Source: a virus
Direction: 5' to 3' (one strand)
Virus record (IMG/VR): IMGVR_UViG_3300045411_000518
Coordinates: 1 to 25,797 of that record
DNA: 25,797 nt
Part shown: in pieces, positions 13,825 to 21,506 of the stretch
Numbering within the stretch: position 1 is the first letter of the stretch
Layout of the letters: every line of letters starts with the position of its first letter
Position numbers and translations under genes: made by a program
The notes under the pieces: generated by a model
Seen by the model: only the letters and a program-made list of their open reading frames with translations
Told to the model about the DNA's origin: nothing
The model's database searches: none

Positions 13825-16221
13825 ATGTCTAAAAATGTTCTTATTATTGAAAATTCGACAAATGGTTTGCGAAAATTGAACGAATCTCTATCTTCCACTG
13901 GAAAAAAACAATACATTCTTGGAGGAATATTTACAGAATTCGGAATCAAAAATCGTAATGATAGAATTTATCAACGTGATAAATTTTTACCTCATTTGGA
14001 AGAATTGATGGAAAGAAAGAAAACATTAGGAGTAATATATGGTGAGTTTGATCACCCGGATGTTTTCGACACTAGCTTATCTAGGGTATCTCATACAGTT
14101 GAAAAAGCTTATTATGTCAAAGAACACAATAGAGTAGATGGTGAAATTAAATTACTAAATACTCATTGGGGCAAAGAAGCACAAGCATTAATCGATGACG
14201 GATGCCCAATTTTTGTTTCATCTCGTGCCGCTGGTATCACAGAATCCAACGGAGAGGTGACGATTAAAAAACTATTTACCTATGATGCAGTTGCTGATCC
14301 AGGATTTAGCTCTGCAAAGATGGAAATTCGCACTTTAAATGAATCTCTCGGTTTCAATGAAAGTGCTAACTTTAGGATATATGATATATCCGACGAGTCA
14401 AAAATAAACGAAATGTTCAATATGGATAAAAATGAATTTGTAACCAAAGAACAAATGGAAAAGTACTCTAATTATCTAACCGAGCAAATCACAAAAACGA
14501 AAAGTGAAATCAATGAAGCTATTCAAAAAGGCGATTTTGATCCTGTAAAGTTAAATGATTTATATGAAAAGTACGATTCCTTCCAAGAGGGCTTTAAGAA
14601 AATAGCCTCTTATCTTGATTACTTGGCAGAAACAATGCAAGTCCTAGTTCAAGAGAACAAAAAAATTAAAAAAACAAACGAAAAATTAGAATCGAGATTA
14701 GATAAAACAAAAGCTAAAACTGAAAAAATTATTGAACATAATGACTATTTAGCTGGAGAACTCGAAAAAGCAATCAATTACACAGAGTATGTTGCAGAAG
14801 CAGTCGATAAATCTATTGACTATTCAAATTACATCGCAGAAACATTGGATAAATCAATTGATTTCTCTGAGTATATTGCAGAAAATGTTGATAATACTAT
14901 CAAATATTCTGAATATCTCGCCGAGAATCTTGATAAATCTATAGATTATTCACAATACGTTGCTGAAAATCTAGAAAAGAATATCGCTTATTCTGAATAT
15001 ATCGCAGAACATGTTGACAATAACATTAAATATGCTGAATATATCGCAGAACACGTCGATAACAACATTAAATATGCTGAATATATCGCAGAACATGTTG
15101 ATAATAGTATTAAATATACAGAATATGTTGGCGAGCAATTAGATAACAGCATTAAATATTCTGAATATATTGCTGAGAATCTAACTGACTCTATTGCTTA
15201 TGGTAATTACCTAGCTGAAGCGATCGATAAGAATGTTGAATATGGTAAATATTTAGCAGAAAAATTGAATGCTGGTGGTAAATTAAATGAGCAAGTAGAA
15301 ATGCCAGAACAAAAAGTTGGTAATTTCAAAACAGATTCAGTAGCTAAATATTACGATGAAGACGAACCAACAGATGACGAAATGGCAGAAGCCGAACCAA
15401 TAGAAGGTGGAGCACAAGCACAGCCTCAAGCTCAAGCACAACCAATTCAGGGCGAAGAAGGTGAAGAGGAAGAAAACGTTGATGTTGAAGGAGTAAATAC
15501 CGAAGAAGTTCAGGATACTGAAGAAAAATCTGAATTAACTCCAGGTCAAGTTGTAAAGATTGATGATGATAAAACAGGCGAAATCTTAGCAGTTAACGCT
15601 GATAATGGTATCGCGGTTGTTAAATTATCTGATACTGGTGAAGTACAAGAAATTGAAGAATCAAGATTAGCAGTTATCGGTGATAAAATCTATGATTCAG
15701 AAAATACATTAAAGAAACTAATATTAAAGCAAATCAATGAATCCAAAAAACGTAAGGCATCTGATGAGACTGAACCTCATTTCTTACTATTCTTATCTGA
15801 AAAGAAAAAGGCTGCTTATTACAACCTTTCACAAAATGATAAAGAAAAGGTAATCGTTGCAATGAACGAAAGCAAGAGTTATACAACTGAAAATGAAGTT
15901 TTAGGTATTATGGCTAAGGCTTTAACCAACGCCACAAGAAGCTTTAATGATACTTTGATCGACAATATCCCAGGCGATCTAAGGCCAATTTGGGAAAGTT
16001 TACGTCCCGAGGTTCAAAATAGTATTATAAGCAGTGCGCAATTCTATACTAATTTGACAGAGGATAAAATGGAAAGTTTCTGGAATTCTAGAAACCTCCA
16101 CGAATATGCAAAGAAAAACATGGGTAAAGTGACTTTGTTAACAGAAAGTAATAACAAGTTCGATAACACTAAACTCACTGATGATCAATTAGATGCATAT
16201 TTAAAAAGATTACAAAGATGA
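13825..16221 (+). CDS. 21: Prohead protease (gp21) fused to scaffold (gp22-like)
   Basis: 798 residues; T4 gp21 alone has 212. The N-terminal 170 residues are the protease: GGIFTEFGIKNRNDRIYQ matches gp21 EGIFMQAEVVNRNKRLYP, GEFDHPD holds the catalytic His 77, and PIFVSSRAAG the catalytic Ser (132/133). DAVADPGF (about 154) is the strand after it. LNES at 171-174 is a possible self-cleavage point. The rest is scaffold-like: helices, 13 copies of a 14-residue coiled-coil repeat (305-486), an acidic Ala/Gln/Pro/Glu linker (about 510-568), a small KOW-like beta segment (LTPGQVVKIDDDKTGEILAV, 571-590) and a helical C-terminal domain. Fusion would make protease and scaffold in equal amounts. The position between portal and major capsid genes fits T4 gp21-gp22. 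Confidence 0.9.
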   Translation: MSKNVLIIENSTNGLRKLNESLSSTGKKQYILGGIFTEFGIKNRNDRIYQRDKFLPHLEELMERKKTLGVIYGEFDHPDVFDTSLSRVSHTVEKAYYVKEHNRVDGEIKLLNTHWGKEAQALIDDGCPIFVSSRAAGITESNGEVTIKKLFTYDAVADPGFSSAKMEIRTLNESLGFNESANFRIYDISDESKINEMFNMDKNEFVTKEQMEKYSNYLTEQITKTKSEINEAIQKGDFDPVKLNDLYEKYDSFQEGFKKIASYLDYLAETMQVLVQENKKIKKTNEKLESRLDKTKAKTEKIIEHNDYLAGELEKAINYTEYVAEAVDKSIDYSNYIAETLDKSIDFSEYIAENVDNTIKYSEYLAENLDKSIDYSQYVAENLEKNIAYSEYIAEHVDNNIKYAEYIAEHVDNNIKYAEYIAEHVDNSIKYTEYVGEQLDNSIKYSEYIAENLTDSIAYGNYLAEAIDKNVEYGKYLAEKLNAGGKLNEQVEMPEQKVGNFKTDSVAKYYDEDEPTDDEMAEAEPIEGGAQAQPQAQAQPIQGEEGEEEENVDVEGVNTEEVQDTEEKSELTPGQVVKIDDDKTGEILAVNADNGIAVVKLSDTGEVQEIEESRLAVIGDKIYDSENTLKKLILKQINESKKRKASDETEPHFLLFLSEKKKAAYYNLSQNDKEKVIVAMNESKSYTTENEVLGIMAKALTNATRSFNDTLIDNIPGDLRPIWESLRPEVQNSIISSAQFYTNLTEDKMESFWNSRNLHEYAKKNMGKVTLLTESNNKFDNTKLTDDQLDAYLKRLQR
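14737..15282 (+). repeat. Thirteen 42-bp repeats encoding a 14-residue coiled-coil unit
   Basis: Units follow Y-x-x-Y-(I/L/V)-A-E-x-(V/L/I)-D-x-x-I-x, two heptads each, from residue 305 to 486 of the protease-scaffold protein. Units seven to nine (about 14989-15114) are almost identical in DNA, so they were duplicated recently. Most units carry an (I/L/V)-A-E triplet resembling the gp21 cleavage consensus. Confidence 0.9.
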
Positions 16222-16238
16222 TATATATTTGATAAATA
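16221..16238 (+). promoter_or_regulatory. Late-promoter-like ATATATATTTGATAAATA before the capsid gene
   Basis: The AT block overlaps the stop of the protease-scaffold gene and ends with GATAAATA, one base from the T4 late promoter TATAAATA. It lies about 60 bases before the chosen capsid start. It would allow the capsid gene to be transcribed separately at high level. Confidence 0.4.
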
Positions 16239-16299
16239 AGGCATTTTGGAAAAAAATGACTTTTTAAATCAAATATATACTAAAAAAAACTTAAAAAAA

Positions 16300-18030
16300 A
16301 TGAATTTTATAGTTGACAGTGCGAAAGCAATAAAAAAATGGGCTCCTATTCTCGACGCTCTCAAAGTTAACGACGATGATAAAAGAGCATGGATGTCCGA
16401 GTATGCAGAAATGCATCAGATGAATGAAAATGTTGGTTATGCCACATTAAATCAAAATGGTATGGGTAGAGTTATTGCTCCAGTTATTTCAACAGTTCCA
16501 GGTGCAACTTGGCAAGCTGATGGAGTTATTGGTAGTGGTGACGTTGCTCAAAACCTCCTTCCAGTAGCTATGAAGATCGCTGCTCAAACAATCGGTTTAG
16601 ATTTGGTAGCTGTTAAACCATCAGCATCCCCAAGAATTGAGTTACTCTTCGTTGACTTCAAATATGACAACGCTTATGGCGACGGCATTCGTGAAGACGC
16701 AGAAGCTCAACAAAGACCTCTTGTTTTCAAGATTCACATCACAACAGCAATCGACGCCTCTTTGAAAGCCGCTATTCAAGCTTTCTTAACAACTAACGCT
16801 GTTCAAGAAAGAGTTGGTGGTTTATCAAAAAGAGTATGGGTTGACATTTCTACAGGTAATATGACAACTACAGCTCCAACGATAGGTGCATACACAAACA
16901 TTATGGAATTCCTCGGTTTCTCAAGAATTGATGGATATCCAATGTTTAGAATCTATCGTCAAGCTGGTTTCTCAGTTGGTTCATTAGTACCACAAGATGC
17001 AACTCCAGCATGGCAAGCAGGTTTGAACACATTCCCACAAACTGGCTCTATTATTTCTTACCTCTCGGGTTCTACAATTAGTGGTATCACTTTAACAAGT
17101 GGTGTTACTATTGAGTTAGTATCCTTATTGGAAGATCATATTCCAGGTTTCTCCGCTGGTTGGACATCCAACATGGAGAATGGTTGGGAAGGCCCAATGG
17201 GAAGATACCAAGATGAAAAGATTTATCCGGGTGTCATTGGACCAGACGTATTCACCAAATCAGTTCAAGTTGGTGATATCGAAATCTCCTCAACATTAAA
17301 GAGAACTCAAATTGAAGATATCAAGGCTTCAACGGGTATGGACATTGTCCAAAAACTCGAGGGTGTTCTTATTAATGAACTTACTCAAGTTATTTCTAAG
17401 GAAATCGTAAGTAAGATCAGAAGCTTAGCTCTTAAGAACAGAGTTTCTTATACAGCTCCTAAGTATCCTGATGGAGTAACATCAAAGTTTGACCTTAACG
17501 TTGATAATTATTTATTAACTTTAGGTTCAACTGGAACAATTGGTGGTGTAATGGGTGAAACTACCCATAGCATCCAAAGAAAGCTTATTGCAAAGATCAA
17601 TAACGCTTCTAACTTTATCGCAACTGATGGTAGAATTGGTCCAGCTCAATATCTTGTAACAAACGGTAACTTAGCTTCCGTTATCCAAGATATCGCTGGT
17701 TATACAATTAACCCAGTTAATGCTGGTAAATTAAACACCAATGGACAACTTTACCCAATGGGTAACATTGGTAACATCGCAATCTATGTTGACCCATACA
17801 TGAGATGGGATGATAATTACATCTATTTAGGTAGAAAGAATAGCGTTGACCAACCAGGTCTTCTCTTTATTCCTTACTTAATGGCTCAATCAATTTCGTT
17901 AATTAGCGAAGCAACTTGGGCACCAAGAATGTTAATTAGAAGTAGATATGCAGTAGCTGACATTGGATTCTTCCCCGAGAAGCAATTCATGGCTATAAAA
18001 GTTACCGATGCCAACGGAGTTCTCATCTAA
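16300..18030 (+). CDS. 23: Major capsid protein gp23
   Basis: 576 residues from ATG 16300, which follows an A-rich leader; a TTG at 16246 would add 18 residues and is less likely. T4 gp23 has 521. The opening KKWAPILDALKVNDDDKR resembles gp23 NKWKPLLEGEGLP, and NVGYATLNQNGMGRVIAPVI resembles the start of mature gp23. Later landmarks are a TIGLDLVAVKPSASPRIELLF block, YGDGIREDAEAQ, the KSVQVGDIEISSTLKRTQIEDIKASTGMDI block (the gp23 helix following removal of host contacts) and YVDPYMRWDDNYIYLGRKN near the end. M41-N42-E43 before Asn is a probable prohead-protease site, giving a 43-residue delta domain, shorter than T4's 65. C-ending codons are frequent, as expected for an abundant protein. Confidence 0.95.
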   Translation: MNFIVDSAKAIKKWAPILDALKVNDDDKRAWMSEYAEMHQMNENVGYATLNQNGMGRVIAPVISTVPGATWQADGVIGSGDVAQNLLPVAMKIAAQTIGLDLVAVKPSASPRIELLFVDFKYDNAYGDGIREDAEAQQRPLVFKIHITTAIDASLKAAIQAFLTTNAVQERVGGLSKRVWVDISTGNMTTTAPTIGAYTNIMEFLGFSRIDGYPMFRIYRQAGFSVGSLVPQDATPAWQAGLNTFPQTGSIISYLSGSTISGITLTSGVTIELVSLLEDHIPGFSAGWTSNMENGWEGPMGRYQDEKIYPGVIGPDVFTKSVQVGDIEISSTLKRTQIEDIKASTGMDIVQKLEGVLINELTQVISKEIVSKIRSLALKNRVSYTAPKYPDGVTSKFDLNVDNYLLTLGSTGTIGGVMGETTHSIQRKLIAKINNASNFIATDGRIGPAQYLVTNGNLASVIQDIAGYTINPVNAGKLNTNGQLYPMGNIGNIAIYVDPYMRWDDNYIYLGRKNSVDQPGLLFIPYLMAQSISLISEATWAPRMLIRSRYAVADIGFFPEKQFMAIKVTDANGVLI

Positions 18031-18060
18031 TCTAATTATTTTAGATTTTGGGTATCTGAC

Positions 18061-18095
18061 AAAAAGACCTTCCAAATTTGGAAGGTCTTTTTTTA
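18061..18095 (+). terminator. Strong rho-independent terminator after gp23
   Basis: A perfect 32-base palindrome (18061-18092) with core arms GACCTTCC and GGAAGGTC around AAATTT, followed by T residues. It lies 30 bases after the capsid stop and should stop most transcripts before the fibre genes. The A- and T-runs on both sides would also let it act in the other direction. Confidence 0.93.
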
Positions 18096-18138
18096 TTTAG
18101 TCATTTTATTATTTTTGGATTTATTTTTATTCTTATTT

Positions 18139-18150
18139 TTTAATATATAG
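18139..18150 (+). promoter_or_regulatory. TTTAATATATAG promoter motif before fibre gene 1
   Basis: TTTAATATATAG plus AATAAAA, 20 bases before ATG 18171. The whole leader is almost the same as that before the second fibre gene (21476 onward), which supports a functional promoter and leader duplicated with the gene. Confidence 0.65.
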
Positions 18151-18170
18151 AATAAAAATTCCTCTATAAA

Positions 18171-20753
18171 ATGAGTTTTAAAAAATTACAATTAATAAAT
18201 CCATTAGATATTGGTAATCCAGAGTATGGTTTTATTTATTTGGGACACGATGATTATGGACTATGGCAAAAAGAGTCTAATGGAATAATAACTTATATAA
18301 CATCAGGAATAACATTAAGTGGAACCGCTGGAACTGCTGGAAGTAGTGGCAAAGATGGAGTGGATGGTACTTTTTTTGGATCTAGTGGAACTAGTGGATT
18401 ATCTGGTAGCTCAGGAGTAGACGGTACTAGCGGAACTAGTGGTCAAGAAGGTACTAGCGGAACTAGTGGTAAAACTGGTTCTAGCGGTACAACAGGAACA
18501 AGTGGAACCAGTGGTAAAGGAACAAGCGGAACAAGCGGATCGAGTGGTATGACCGGAACAAGCGGATCGTCTGGAGTTGATGGAGCTTTTTTTGGAACCG
18601 CTGGCACGAGCGGTTCATCTGGATTAAGCGGATATGGTGGAGCTACAAGAAGATGGATTTATGACACTAATTCTATTCCTGTACAACAATATTTTTATTC
18701 AGATTCTACGAATTTAGCGTCTATAATTTATTTTAGAATAAATCAAATAGACGCTGATAATGTTGATCAAAGCACATGGCTTAGTACATGGACAAATGGT
18801 ATATTAAAAGTAGAATTATACGAAGATCCTTCTATATTTGGATTATATAATATAATAAGTGGTTATACAACTAATACAACTCCATACATATATGTTTGTC
18901 AAATAAGTGGAGTTACTATAATCAGCTCTAATGGAACTTTATCAAATAATAAAAATTATTTAATTTCTTATATACAAAGTGGAGAAGGTAGCGGAACAAG
19001 TGGTACTTCAGGCATTGGTAGTCAAGGATCATCTGGAACAAGTGGAACTAGTGGTACTAGTGGAACTTCAGGAACATCAGGAACTTCAGGTATAAGTGGT
19101 AGTAGTGGAATTGATGGCACTTCCGGCTCAAGTGGAACAGCAGGTCTAGGAGTGGCAGATGGATTAGAGTATAGTTATCTATACAATAATATGGGGTCTG
19201 GTTTTGATGGTTCTGTTGTTTATGCAATTGAAAGTCAACCAGCAGACAACAAAATATTAATAGGTGGTCTTTTCACAAGCTTTAATGGAAATACCAGAAA
19301 TCATTTAGTTCGTTTAAATTCTGATGGAACAGAAGATACAGATTTTTATAATAATTTAGGAGGCGGTTTTAATGGTGATGTAAATGATATAAAAGTACAA
19401 ACAGACAATAAAATTCTAGTTGGTGGTACATTTACATCGTTTAGTGGAAATACTAGACTTTATTTGGTTAGATTAAACTCAGATGGAACAGAAGATACAG
19501 ATTTTTATAGTAATTTAGGAGGCATTACTAGTGGTGGAATTATGGCACTTTCACTACAAACTGATAACAAAATTTTAATTGGCGGTAGTTTTGTAGCAGT
19601 TAGTGGAAATACTAGATATGATTTAGACCGATTAAATCCTGATGGAACAGAAGATACCGCTTTTTATACTAATCTAGGAACTTCTTTTAATAATACTTTA
19701 TCAACAATAGATATACAAACCGATGGTAAAATTCTAGTTGGGGGGGATTTTACTGTTCTCAATGGTAATACTAGAAATCGTATTGTTCGTTTGAATTCGG
19801 ATGGCACCGAAGATGCCGCTTTTTACGGCAATCTTGGAACAGGTGTAGATAATTTTTTTGTTGCAAAAATTAAAGTCCAAGCTAATGGTAAGATTATAGT
19901 TGTGGGATATTTTACAAGTTTTAATAGTAATACAAGAAATTATATTTTCTGTTTAAATTCTGGCGGAACGGAAGATACCGATTTTTACACTAATCTAGGA
20001 ACATCTTTTGGTTATAATGTTTCGACAATAGAAAATCAATATGATAATAAAATACTAATAGGTGGATATTTTACTAGCTTGAATGGTAATACTAGAAACT
20101 GTTTGGTTCGCTTAAATTCAGATGGTACGGAAGATGTGAATTTTTACGCAAATATGGGTGGAGCTTTTGATACCAGCGTGACGGCTCTACATTTATTTAA
20201 TTATGGTATTATATTAGTTGGCGGTGGTTTTGTAACTTTCGATTATACAAATAGAAGTGCTTTTGATGCTTTGTATGATTATTCGCAATTAGCATATATA
20301 GAAAGGGGAACCAGTGGAAGTAGCGGAACGAGCGGTACTAGTGGGACTAGTGGAACTGGTTCTTCAGGAACATCTGGAACATCTGGTACATCAGGAGTTA
20401 CCGGTTCATCAGGAATATCTCCTAGCATATTTACTTGGGTAGTAGATTCTCCAGATGTGGGAGGAATACCAGGACCTAGATTATATTATTCAATTACAAA
20501 TGTGAGAGTCGATGCTTATGTAACAGATTCTACAACAGATTCAGGAGTAACTTTTAATATAGAAGATAGAAATGTAATAGGAAAAAGTGGAACAGATATT
20601 CTATCTTCCGATATCATAGCTAATACAATCGGTGTTTCTACAAGTTCTTTTGCTCAATCTACTATAGCTGCCGATCATTGGTTATGGTTAGCTATTTCTA
20701 GTGTTAGTGGATATCCAACGACATTTGTGGCATCTTTAGCTGTATCATATTAA
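18171..20753 (+). CDS. Collagen-like fibre/adhesin with delta-60 repeat propeller
   Basis: 860 residues. Order: an N-terminal anchor (MSFKKLQLINPLDIGNPEYG ... IYLGHDDYGLW, 1-46) shared with the second fibre; collagen-like G-x-y repeats, mostly GTS/GSS (51-156); a globular spacer starting GGATRRWIYD (157-270), also shared; more G-x-y (271-326); seven delta-60 repeats (336-705) with the signature KILVGGxFTSFxGNTR...RLNSDGTEDxxFY; a short G-x-y block (712-748); and a C-terminal beta domain (FTWVVDSPDVGGIPGPRL ... ADHWLWLAISSV). Gly at every third place predicts a trimeric triple-helix shaft, with the propeller and tip as likely receptor-binding parts on the virion surface. The role as fibre is inferred from architecture and late-gene context. 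Confidence 0.85.
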   Translation: MSFKKLQLINPLDIGNPEYGFIYLGHDDYGLWQKESNGIITYITSGITLSGTAGTAGSSGKDGVDGTFFGSSGTSGLSGSSGVDGTSGTSGQEGTSGTSGKTGSSGTTGTSGTSGKGTSGTSGSSGMTGTSGSSGVDGAFFGTAGTSGSSGLSGYGGATRRWIYDTNSIPVQQYFYSDSTNLASIIYFRINQIDADNVDQSTWLSTWTNGILKVELYEDPSIFGLYNIISGYTTNTTPYIYVCQISGVTIISSNGTLSNNKNYLISYIQSGEGSGTSGTSGIGSQGSSGTSGTSGTSGTSGTSGTSGISGSSGIDGTSGSSGTAGLGVADGLEYSYLYNNMGSGFDGSVVYAIESQPADNKILIGGLFTSFNGNTRNHLVRLNSDGTEDTDFYNNLGGGFNGDVNDIKVQTDNKILVGGTFTSFSGNTRLYLVRLNSDGTEDTDFYSNLGGITSGGIMALSLQTDNKILIGGSFVAVSGNTRYDLDRLNPDGTEDTAFYTNLGTSFNNTLSTIDIQTDGKILVGGDFTVLNGNTRNRIVRLNSDGTEDAAFYGNLGTGVDNFFVAKIKVQANGKIIVVGYFTSFNSNTRNYIFCLNSGGTEDTDFYTNLGTSFGYNVSTIENQYDNKILIGGYFTSLNGNTRNCLVRLNSDGTEDVNFYANMGGAFDTSVTALHLFNYGIILVGGGFVTFDYTNRSAFDALYDYSQLAYIERGTSGSSGTSGTSGTSGTGSSGTSGTSGTSGVTGSSGISPSIFTWVVDSPDVGGIPGPRLYYSITNVRVDAYVTDSTTDSGVTFNIEDRNVIGKSGTDILSSDIIANTIGVSTSSFAQSTIAADHWLWLAISSVSGYPTTFVASLAVSY
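19185..20285 (+). repeat. Seven delta-60 repeats (about 53 residues each)
   Basis: Residues 339-705 of fibre 1 hold seven copies of a unit with NLGxxF, then QTDNKILVGGxF, GNTR, LNSDGTED and FY. Seven copies fit one closed seven-bladed propeller. The last copy is degenerate (ILVGGGFVTFDYTNRS), and copy five has lost the Arg of RLNS (CLNSGGTED). Confidence 0.85.
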
Positions 20754-20768
20754 AATCATACAAAATAT

Positions 20769-21458
20769 ATGAATATATCTTATTTATCTACAAGCAATTT
20801 TAGAACAGGAGTAACTTCAAAGCTTATATTCGCAACTCTTCCAGTAACAGTAACTCCAGATTTTACTATGATAGCCTTTGTTATGGCTAGAGATATAGGA
20901 TTATCTCCAATATTTTCAGAGGAATGGACAAAAATAGAAACTTTAGAAACGCCTAGTATTAGTGCTACTACATATTGTTTTATAAACGTGCCAACAGGAA
21001 CAACGGTCAATCCAACTTATTATATTGGAGGTCTTTCAAATAGATTGAATGCTGGATTTGTTATGTATTTTAGTGGTTGCACATATGACAAAACATTAAA
21101 TAAAACAAGAGTAATAGACGCTAAAACATCGATGTATCACCCTTCTGCGACCAGTACAACTGGATTTACTACATCTACAAAAAATACAGTAATTGTTCGA
21201 GGTGTTGCGATGGTAGATGATGTGAATGTAGATAGTTGGTCAAGTACACCTAGTTTAACTTTTACTGAAACTATAGATACTGGAAAAACTAGTGGAGTAT
21301 GGATTATTCATTTAGCTGGAGCGTATTCAGAAAACGCTCCTAAAGACAATTATACTTTATCATATACTCTACATGTAGGGGATACTCCGTCTATATCAGT
21401 AGATGTAGCCTTAACTCCAAAAATACCTAATAAAATTCTAGCTATACACGCGTTATAA
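20769..21458 (+). CDS. Beta-rich protein between the two fibres, possible fibre accessory or tip
   Basis: 229 residues starting 15 bases after the stop of fibre 1. It is Thr/Ser-rich with alternating hydrophobics, suggesting an all-beta, jelly-roll-like domain. No Gly repeats, signal peptide or membrane segment. Landmarks are a VTPDFTMIAFVMARDIG segment, YYIGGLSNRLNAGFVMYFSG and the end KIPNKILAIHAL. Tight linkage suggests it works with fibre 1 as tip, chaperone or carbohydrate-binding subunit, in the way T4-like phages place an adhesin or chaperone gene after a fibre gene. I do not recognise the family, so this is inference from context. Confidence 0.7.
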   Translation: MNISYLSTSNFRTGVTSKLIFATLPVTVTPDFTMIAFVMARDIGLSPIFSEEWTKIETLETPSISATTYCFINVPTGTTVNPTYYIGGLSNRLNAGFVMYFSGCTYDKTLNKTRVIDAKTSMYHPSATSTTGFTTSTKNTVIVRGVAMVDDVNVDSWSSTPSLTFTETIDTGKTSGVWIIHLAGAYSENAPKDNYTLSYTLHVGDTPSISVDVALTPKIPNKILAIHAL

Positions 21459-21475
21459 TAAATTAGTCTCGGTAA

Positions 21476-21487
21476 TTTAATATATAG
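21476..21487 (+). promoter_or_regulatory. TTTAATATATAG promoter motif before fibre gene 2
   Basis: TTTAATATATAG followed by AAATAAAA, 19 bases before the GTG start. It repeats the leader of fibre 1 with a few changes. Confidence 0.65.
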
Positions 21488-21506
21488 AAATAAAATTATT
21501 CTCTAG

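Noticed and set aside
16246-16299. TTG start giving an 18-residue longer capsid protein
   Set aside because: ATG 16300 has the usual A-rich leader, and the residues after it match the gp23 opening.
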